A DNA stretch of 64,000 bases from Enoplolaimus lenunculus (lineage: Eukaryota > Nematoda > Enoplea > Enoplida > Thoracostomopsidae): assembly GCA_030248215.1 (NCBI GenBank), contig JASANG010001348.1, positions 1-64,000 of the forward strand, given 5' to 3'. Of the stretch, positions 56,927-64,000 are shown piece by piece. A model generated the notes under the pieces. The model saw only the letters and a program-made list of their open reading frames with translations. It was not told the origin of the DNA and did not search any database. Made by a program: the position numbers and the translations under genes. Position 1 is the stretch's first letter. The number at the start of each line of letters is the position of its first letter.

Positions 56927-57148
56927 TTTTTATTCGCGTAGTGATACTGTGCCTAATTACTTTTTTGTTCAATTACTAAAAATAGGCGATTGTTTCGAAA
57001 CGAACCTTTGTATATTAATTGAATTTATCGCAATTTATTTTTTAAAGAAACTGCTATAAAGTTGAAGCTTCAGAAACGCAATGATTTTTGTTAATCAATG
57101 TTTATTTACCTTCTGTAAGTACGGCAAATTACCTACTGCTCAGCTTAA

Positions 57149-57425
57149 ATGTACCCAAAGTTTTTAATGTGTCATCCGCGTAATACTGCGCGCAGTACTG
57201 TTAAAAATTGTCCAGGTCTGGGAAACTCTTTAGGAAGAATATATTTAGCACCAGTCTCTCTCCAGAGTCCAAGGACAACGCAGACATCCTGCTTACAGGA
57301 TCTCCAATTTGGTTACGGCCACAGTACAGATTGCGTAATGTCCTTACACCATAATGAGACACTGTTCGAATGCGACTATTGTTGTACATTTATTGTAGCA
57401 GAAGCTATGCACAAAAATGAAATAT
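57149..57425 (+). pseudogene. transposase-like fragment
   Basis: CHPRNTARSTVKNCPGLGNS, then LQSPRTTQTSCLQDLQFGYG. The HPRN..V.. pattern resembles the DNA-binding helix-turn-helix of Tc1/mariner transposases. No DDE catalytic part was found. It shares HPRN(N/T)..R.(V/T)VKN with the minus-strand frame at 57602-57808. Confidence 0.35.
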
Positions 57426-57601
57426 ATTTCGCAGAAACAACGCTGTAGCAAGAGTCTGCGTTTTGTCAGTAGTTTTCCTACCGACGGACTTTGTTTTGTC
57501 CCTACTTCTTTGAAATACTGTCAGGACAAAACGGGCTATTTAAGTACACAGTGTGTGTTGTCATCAAATCCTGGTTATACCATCGTTTTTTGACACTGGT
57601 C

Positions 57602-57808
57602 CTAATCGGGTGGGTGTGGCAAATTTTTTACAACTATACGCACATTATTACGTGGATGACCGATAAATGCTGCGATTGTTTTTGAACAACAACTGCGCGA
57701 AAAAAGCGAAATTGCTTCCGCAATATCTGACCGCATTCGGCGCTGACCACCTGCAAGCGTTGTCAATATTTGCAAATACGGTTCATATTGACAACGTATA
57801 AAGTTCAC
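57602..57808 (-). pseudogene. transposase-like fragment, opposite orientation
   Basis: GGQRRMRSDIAEAISLFSRS then CCSKTIAAFIGHPRNNVRIV and VKNLPHPPD, ending at a stop. The helix-turn-helix-like layout (SKTIAAFIGHPRNNVRIVVK) is what Tc1/mariner N-termini look like. Too short to be active. Confidence 0.35.
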
Positions 57809-57809
57809 A

Positions 57810-58416
57810 TTTAAGGGCTTTTACCTCGTAAACTGTAGCCCAAATTTGCGTAAATTTATTTATCAACTAAAATAAACGTGTGTGTGCATCTACTGCGTTT
57901 TCCGTTTGTCAAACTTAAGTTTAGAGTACATCCCTACATTCTTCGGCGGTAATTACCCTGCTATGTGAGGTATGCATTTTTTTATAAAAATATTTCACCG
58001 TTAAAATTTAAAGCGTCAGATTCGTCGTTAACGCTACATTTTATGCTAAATAAATTTTTTTTCGCTTTACATTGTCGCGTTGATTCAGCGTGGCGTAAAA
58101 CTGCTACATCATGATGAGTTATCAGACACATCAGCGTAGAGTTTGGGTAAAAGTTTTTATATTGAATTTCAAAAGTTTAATATTAATATAATTAAAATGT
58201 CAAATTAAAGCTAGTTACATATATGTCGTATTTTTGTAAAAATTTTAAGCACTTGTATGTGTACGTACGTTTAAATGCCTCTATGAGGCTACAAAACGCA
58301 CCAAAAGTGTTTTTAGTCGCAGCCTTTGAATAAAATACGCTTTTTGTTAAAATTCATTTTTTTGGCTTAAAATGTTCAGTTCACACAGATTAAGATTTGT
58401 GCGTTCAATATTATTC
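57810..58416. other. no gene seen
   Basis: Unrecognised AT-rich sequence. Confidence 0.45.
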
Positions 58417-58701
58417 GTTAAAACCATATTGACACGTGCAAGTTTTTGATGCGAGAACTTGCAGCTGCAACTTGCACTGGCAATTTTGTGCAAAATCCCG
58501 TGCGACAAACTTGCAGCTGCAAGTCATCCATTAAAAATCTTAGCTAGGAATCTCTAGTTCGCATGTGTGAATAACCGTGCAAGATCACTGAATATATTGC
58601 AGCAGCTTTCTCATTGGCTAATGAAAAAATGCAAGTTCTGTGAGCCATTTGCACCTGCAAGTTCTCGCAGCAAAAACTTGCTTGTGTGAATAAGGCTTAA
58701 C
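58417..58701. mobile_element. TTAAGCCCTATTCA-family MITE, best copy
   Basis: Left GTTAAAACCATATTGACACG then GCGAGAACTTGCAGCTGCAA; right TGCAAGTTCTCGCAGCAAAA then ACTTGCTTGTGTGAATAAGG and CTTAAC. Confidence 0.75.
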
Positions 58702-59044
58702 AAGGGCCGATACTTACATGAGAAATCAGCTGTCGTTATGCGTTCATTGGTGCTTGTTGACTTCTCACCAATAAGGCGTTCACTTAAAAAACTGGCCTTC
58801 AGAATTGGGTACAGCCACAACGAGCACTGTTGAATTTAAAGTTCCATGGTATATGTAATAAGGTGTAGCATCTTGTGGGTATTGTGGCAGTATTAGAGTC
58901 AAAAACATTCTAAATCAACAAAATTTTGAGTTGCGTTAAACGTGGCCTTGTAAATACGTTGAAAAATATGCAGACAATGAAGCAGGCTGTATTACTTTTA
59001 ATAACAGCGTTTCATATTAAATATAAAAATTTGAGTCAATGTTT

Positions 59045-59215
59045 AAAACATGACCGTAACCGCAGTATAGGCATATTCCTAAGCCTAAGCCTAAGAAACA
59101 GATTGTACGAAAGCCTAACCCTAAGTATAATCCTAAGCCAAAAATTCGACTAAAGCTCAAGCTTACTCTATTGCAGTGCAGCAGAAAATCGTCCCGCCCC
59201 TGATGTTTACATTGG
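59045..59215. mobile_element. TTAGGC-array TIR element, left end worn
   Basis: CATATTCCTAAGCCTAAGCC inside; right CGCCCCTGATGTTTACATTG is the family terminus. Confidence 0.65.
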
Positions 59216-59740
59216 CCTTAAAATACAACTTGCTAAGAAACTTTCATTTGCGTAATGGTTTAGAAAAATTGCTCTTGTAAACAATTCAATTGTAGTGAAA
59301 ACCAAAGTTACGTACCGATTAAAAACAGGTGCAGACAGTTGGTTGAACCAGTCCCAAACCTAAATTCTACTTGCTTCTAAAACAGTCGGACGTATCTGAA
59401 CAATCAGCTTTTAATATTGTACAGCTGAAATTTTGCTAATTACGTGCCTGCATACATCACTGCATCAGTTCCGTGTTTTTTAGCGTCACCTATGCTTCCA
59501 AATGGACGAACTCACACTCAGGAATCAGTGTTAAAAGTTTACAAACAGGTCACAAACCAGATGGTTTATATACTTTAGTATATATTTTGGTTTTGCAATT
59601 GTACGTTCCTCGCCTAAAGTTGATGCTGCCAGCGACGCATCGATAGCGAAATTTGCGACGGCTAACGACGCGGACTGACCAAAAGTTATGAAACACAATT
59701 TTTACTGTATGATATATATATGTGTGTGCCGATTTTCCCA
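59216..59740. other. no gene seen
   Basis: Unrecognised. Confidence 0.4.
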
Positions 59741-59968
59741 GATGGAAAAAATGGCCAAACAGGGGCGGATCAGTATTATAAGTATATTCGTTAGCCTAAG
59801 CCTAAGCCTAAGCCTAAGCCTAAGCGTAAGAATGAGTTTATTCCTTAGCCTAAGCCTAAAGCTAACCTAAGCCAAAGCCAAGCAAACAAATAGTCTAAAG
59901 CTTAAGCTTACTCTGTTCTAGTTCGACAGAAAAACGTTTCGCCCCTGATCTTTACATGGGTCGAAAAA
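59741..59968. mobile_element. TTAGGC-array TIR element
   Basis: Left ATGGCCAAACAGGGGCGGAT, right TTTCGCCCCTGATCTTTACA then TGGGTCG. Contains at least five exact CCTAAG hexamers in a row near 59795. Confidence 0.8.
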
Positions 59969-60305
59969 ATATAACCTAGCGAGACCTTATCATTTTATCA
60001 CAAAAAATGTCTGACGGAATGAGCGCACGCTAATCCCCATGCGTCCGCTATAGTGCACGCAAGCTCTTGCTCACATTTTCGACGTACGCTGTTGCTTGTG
60101 CCTGGTTTTACATACTGACAAGCAAGCGTATATATTTAATAAAATTGAAATTGCAGTTGGTTTGAATTTTAACATACGTTTGTCTAATAAAGTAAACAGT
60201 TTTTTTCGTCAAACACAACAAAATGTGAGTTTGAAAAAATTCACTGACTGAGTTGCTTATCAGTTTTTTTACAAATATTTCACTAGAGTTACCCTACTGG
60301 AGCCG

Positions 60306-60464
60306 AGCTCGTAGCCAAGGGGGCCAGGGGGCTTAGCCCCCCTGGAAAAATTTTGATCCCCCTAGAGTATTTTCAACCTTGATTGCAAGTCATTAAATCC
60401 CTTGAATGCCCGTCCTAAAAACCTTTTAGCCCCCCCCTAGCAAGGTGAGCTGGCTACGGGCCTG
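60306..60464. mobile_element. GGGCCCGTAGCC-family MITE
   Basis: GCTCGTAGCCAAGG and GAGCTGGCTACGGGCCT ends; interior TATTTTCAACCTTGATTGCA and AGTCATTAAATCCCTTGAAT. Confidence 0.75.
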
Positions 60465-60484
60465 ACTGGAGCACAACATACGTG

Positions 60485-61016
60485 CTAAGCAGAATGCAGC
60501 CGAAATTCCGGTTCGGGTTCTGGCATTTTTTCACCTCCCGGTTCTGGTTTCAATCAAATGCCACATCCCAAAAATTATCGAGCGACAAAAAAAGCCACGT
60601 TTGTGTATACAAGCTTTCACCGCAGCCTTTGGAACCCCTAGAGTTAATGAAAAATTTACAACTCGCTCTTGCAGTGGCAAAAAACCTTCACATGCAGTGA
60701 TACGCTCCCGAAATGAAATTCTGGTTACGCCCCCCTCTCTCACCTGCTAATTTACCGCAGCTGCGCATGAAATATGTGCACATTTGTTGTATCTACACAT
60801 ACAGACATCAGGGCAAAATGTTGCGCTCAAGGGTATTTTAAAACATTGACGAAAAGTATTTTTTCCACTTGTTTGCGTATTTTTATACAACGTTTACTCT
60901 CACAGCTCACGTATCTCACACATCAATTGTAATTTAAACTATCATTTTTAAATTTTTGAACCGAAAACGGAAAGTAGGCTCAATTATTATTAATTCTGGT
61001 GCGACCCTATTCAGAA
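60485..61016. other. MITE fragment, no gene seen
   Basis: 60488-60560 carries GCAGCCGAAATTCCGGTTCG and CCTCCCGGTTCTGGTTTC of the CAGGGTGCAACCGG family. The rest is unrecognised. Confidence 0.45.
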
Positions 61017-61375
61017 TGCGACCCATGGAAAGATCGGGCGTCGGAACGTTTTTCTGTGGGAATGCGACCCATGGAAAGATCAGGCGTCGGAACGTTTTTC
61101 TGTGGGAATGCGACCAATGGAACGATCAGGCGCCGGAACGTTTTTCTGTGGGACTAGAATAGAGTAAGCTTAAGGTTTAGTCTAATTTTTTGCATGGCTG
61201 AGGCTTAGGCTTAGGCTTACGCTAAGGAATATGTTTATTCTTATGCTTAGGCTTAGGTTTAGACTTACGCTTAGTCTTAGGCTTCTTATGCTTAGGCTTA
61301 GGTTTAGGCTTAGGCTTAGACTTAGGAATATGCTTATAATACTGTTACGCCCTCGTTCTTTACACGGACCCAGAA
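61017..61375. mobile_element. TTAGGC-array TIR element with triplicated left end
   Basis: GCGACCCATGGAAAGATC followed by GGCGTCGGAACGTTTTTCTG occurs three times (61017, 61065, 61109), each about 45-55 bp; in other copies this terminus occurs once. GGCTTAGGCTTAGGCTTA arrays follow. The right end is GTTACGCCCTCGTTCTTTAC. Confidence 0.8.
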
Positions 61376-61504
61376 TGGCTAAAGCGTTTAATGCCGCTGG
61401 CAGATTCAAAGGAGAGACAATAAGGCGGGACAAAACAAAAAAAAAACCGAAAGGGAAAAAAGAAAAAAGAAGCAGGGACCACAGGAAAAGCGCCGCGGCG
61501 ACCC

Positions 61505-61572
61505 CCTAGAATTAGGCTTAGGAATACGCTTGATCTACTGTTACGTCCCTCAAAGTAACATTAGCCCAACCG
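61505..61572. mobile_element. right-end fragment of a GTTACTTTAAGG-type TTAGGC element
   Basis: ATTAGGCTTAGGAATACGCT then CTACTGTTACGTCCCTCAAA and GTAACATTAGCCC, as at 52970-53010. Confidence 0.7.
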
Positions 61573-61706
61573 TTGATGAGACTGGTCATTTACTGTTGAA
61601 ATAATGCCCGTTTGAAAATTGTAATATTTTTGATGGATCGAACTAATATTCGTGATGTCTATTGTAAATCTTTGTAATATTTTTTAAAAACACGGTAGGC
61701 TGAAAT

Positions 61707-62108
61707 TTGCGCTATATTTTTGTTGCCGTGCGACGCCGTCCATTACCGTCCGTCACTCGCACGGTACCGTCCGTCACCGTGTGGTGCCGTACGTTACCAC
61801 CCGTCACCGTGTGGTGCCGTACGTTACCGTCCGTCACCGTGTGGTGCCGTACGTTACCACCCGTCACCGTGTGGTGCCGTACGTTACCACCCGTCACCGT
61901 GTGGTGCCGTACGTTACCGTCCGTCACCGTGTGGTGCCATCCGGCACCGTACAGTGCCGTCCGTCGCTGCGCAGTATCGTACGATAACGTATGGTTCCGG
62001 ACGGTGACGCACGGCGTCGTACCGGTAACGCACGGTGACGGACGGGTGACGGACAACGCCGGACTGGTGACGGACGGCGCTGGTCGTCCAGTATAACGCA
62101 AACCCTAA
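61707..62108. mobile_element. GGGTTGCGCTATAC foldback element with 30-bp internal array
   Basis: TTTGCGCTATATTTTTGTTG and CAGTATAACGCAAACCCTAA ends. About six copies of a 30-bp unit (CGTGTGGTGCCGTACGTTAC plus a 10-bp remainder CACCCGTCAC) fill 61778-61935. Long open frames on both strands come from the repeat. Confidence 0.85.
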
Positions 62109-62164
62109 CAATAAAGAAACATGAATCCAAAGGTTTTAGCCGGCTGTCAACTGATTCTGAAGAG

Positions 62165-62815
62165 ACAAATATTACAGCGGAATCTTTTACGGTTTCCCCC
62201 CCAGCCCGCGTTTGCCCCAAAATGGTTGGATTCTGAAAATTTTTGCATATTTGAGCCACTCATGACGGTTCCTGATCATTCTACACCTAAAGTTGAATTT
62301 TTTAAAATTCTTGTTGTAAAGTACACTAGGTCCCTCCGTTGGGACCGAAAAAAATTGTGTCAAAAGATTGACAACTTATGTATTATTCCATGCAGTTTGC
62401 AGAACTGAGTCGAATGTGTAAAAAAAATTTTGCAATCAGACAATTGGTTAACGACTTTATTTAAATAACTGATTTAGCGCGTTGCCAACAATTTGTGATG
62501 GCACCAAATCAGTTCTTTGACCATAATTCGTTAACCAACGGTCTAATAACGAAAAATTGTACACCATTGCACTCAGCTAAACAAGTTGCATCGAGCGATA
62601 TGCAATTTGTTAAAATTTTTGGCAAATTGTTTTGGGTCTCTTGAGGGGCGCCTTGTCACCTTTAAAACTTGAATTTTTCAAAAATTCAAATATATTCGAG
62701 GAATGATCAGTGGACGTCATGAGAAACTCAAATATGCAAAAACTTTCAAATCAAGTCATTTTTGGGCAAACGCGGGCTGGGGGATAACAGAAAAGACTCT
62801 TGTCGCGTTTAAAAC
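62165..62815. mobile_element. about 650-bp TIR element with 80-bp ends
   Basis: Left CTTTTACGGTTTCCCCCCCA then GCCCGCGTTTGCCCCAAAAT, TTTTTGCATATTTGAG; right is the reverse order, ATATGCAAAAACTTTCAAAT then GGGCAAACGCGGGCTGGGGG. No transposase frame, so non-autonomous. Sister of 21235-21835. Confidence 0.8.
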
Positions 62816-63297
62816 TATTCTAATTATCCTAAAAGTTGAAGAACCCTGATAGAAACGCTAGTACTTACGTTTTCTTCCTACAGGCTCAAGCCTACGTCTA
62901 AACCAAAGCGAAATACATTATGCTAGGTATGCTAAAATCTTAAAATTTCAAAAACTGTGAAAATTCATGTAAGTTGACCCGTCTAAAATACGTTGAAGCT
63001 ATTAATTTTTTAAACATCACATTTTAACTTTATTTGGCTGATAATGAAACATATATACATATATATACATATATATATACTTATATATATACATATATAC
63101 ATATATATGCATATATATTATATATAAATATATAACATGGGTGCATTTTTGTAATTACCACTAATGATAAACATATCTGCTATCGGTTTGGCCTTGTATA
63201 AATGTGAAAGTCTTAAATTTTGAAACTGAAAACACACGCTTCTATGTACACTTGACTAAAAGTTATCGTTTATGTAGTTAAAACTACAATTTGAACT
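62816..63297. other. no gene seen; AT microsatellite
   Basis: 63048-63135 is TATATACATATATA repeat. Confidence 0.6.
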
Positions 63298-63510
63298 CTA
63301 CGTTACATGCATCCAGTAGTTATCACATGGTAAATCTTTAACTGGAGACCACCGGAACGGTATAAAAGATAACTCTAAATCGTTGTTTCCGGGGCCAACT
63401 GTTTTTTGGTTAAACCATTCACCAAATATATGATTGCAATATTTGTCACAGGGATCATGAACCGATATGGCGGAGGGTGCAACCGGTCCAGTAAAGGTAA
63501 TTTTCAACAA
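63298..63510 (-). CDS. possible terminal exon of a minus-strand gene extending right
   Basis: After a TTCAG acceptor-like site near 63512 the frame reads SLLKITFTGPVAPSAISVHD, then PCDKYCNHIFGEWFNQKTVG, DLELSFIPFRW and LPCDNYWMHVT to a TAG stop. Three cysteines and aromatic spacing look protein-like and extracellular. No family recognised. Part of it reads through a GGTGCAACCGG-like repeat end, which weakens it. Confidence 0.3.
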   Translation of the reverse strand: MLKITFTGPVAPSAISVHDPCDKYCNHIFGEWFNQKTVGPGNNDLELSFIPFRWSPVKDLPCDNYWMHVT

Positions 63511-63604
63511 GCTGCTGAACCGCCGTATTTTGTAAATTTTACCCGGTATGGGTTGAGGTCGGCTTACGCACCATTGCACATATTTGTTAGTCGAACAGGA
63601 CAGT

Positions 63605-63775
63605 TACAGTAGGCAAAGTATATTCCTAAGCCTAAACCTAATTCTAATACTAAAAGTTTAAGTGTAAGAATGCGCTTGTACTTAAGTATAAGTATAAACG
63701 AAAACTAATCTGAAGTTTAGGCTTACTCTGTTGGAGTGTCGCAGAAAAACGTTCCGCCCGTAATCTTTACATGCG
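63605..63775. mobile_element. TTAGGC-array TIR element, degenerate
   Basis: ATTCCTAAGCCTAAACCTAA at the left; GAAAAACGTTCCGCCCGTAA and TCTTTACATG at the right. Internal hexamers are mostly mutated. Confidence 0.6.
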
Positions 63776-64000
63776 CAGCGGCTTCGAACGCTATGAAATT
63801 ACTATAATTCTGTTTTGCATTTCTTTGCGCACAGGAAGTAAATTTATACGAAATACCGCGAACGATTATTGATCAAATTACCGGAACCGGAAATTGGTAA
63901 TAAGTAGAGATAAACATAACGTTTAAAGGTACAAGGTTTTGTGCCAATATGATTTTAGTTTGAAAAGTTTACTAGTTGCTTACTGCAGTGACCCGAAGAA
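63776..64000. other. no gene seen to window end
   Basis: Holds an ACCGGAACCGGAAATT fragment near 63880. Confidence 0.4.

Noticed and set aside
59790-59850. TTAGGC arrays as a true chromosome end
   Set aside because: The arrays are short, lie inside TIR-bounded elements and recur at many internal sites in both orientations.

Overview
Eukaryotic (animal) nuclear DNA, AT-rich, intron-rich and crowded with short inverted-repeat transposons. The species cannot be read from the sequence. Short phase-consistent introns, a chromatin-remodeller gene packed with MITEs and the absence of vertebrate-type SINEs suit a compact invertebrate genome. A tunicate is my guess, not a demonstration.

The one securely identified gene is an ATRX/XNP-type SNF2 chromatin remodeller on the minus strand, from the ATG at 49188-49190 to the TGA at 28564-28566. 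I could place 31 coding exons (5,274 nt, 1,757 codons plus stop). Nearly all have standard GT-AG ends, the reading frame is kept through all 30 junctions, and every family landmark is in order: basic KKRKIRKI segment, Walker A in CMGLGKT, the ATRX-type DEGH box, LTGTPLQNN, the SRIWTHP stretch, and motifs V and VI, followed by a short Gln-rich tail. No ADD zinc-finger domain is visible. An HP1-binding-like PKLVL is present where human ATRX has its HP1 motif.

The flanks hold little ordinary coding sequence. From 1 to 28.5 kb there are tandem arrays (43-bp, 20-bp and 23-bp units), foldback elements and several MITE families with recognisable terminal inverted repeats. From 49.2 to 64 kb there are more MITEs: three near-perfect GACTC hairpins, a TTAA-flanked piggyBac-like element carrying a tRNA-like Pol III promoter, and seven copies or fragments of elements whose interior is a TTAGGC hexamer array. 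One plus-strand signal-peptide exon begins at 55850 and two short transposase-like fragments face each other at 57.1-57.8 kb. A few other open frames (6.6-7.1, 56.7-56.9 and 63.3-63.5 kb) may be exons but are not recognised.

TIR families that recur: GGGTTGCGCTATAC (GC-rich foldbacks); CAGGGTGCAACCGG and CAGGGTGTAAACGGATA (hAT-like, one copy with an 8-bp target duplication); GGCCCATGTTACTTTAAGG and ACCCATGTAAAGATCAGG (TTAGGC elements); GGGCCCGTAGCC; TTAAGCCCTATTCACACG; TACACTG(T/C)AAAA (GACTC hairpins). Several have landed inside ATRX introns, which sets much of that gene's 20.6-kb span.
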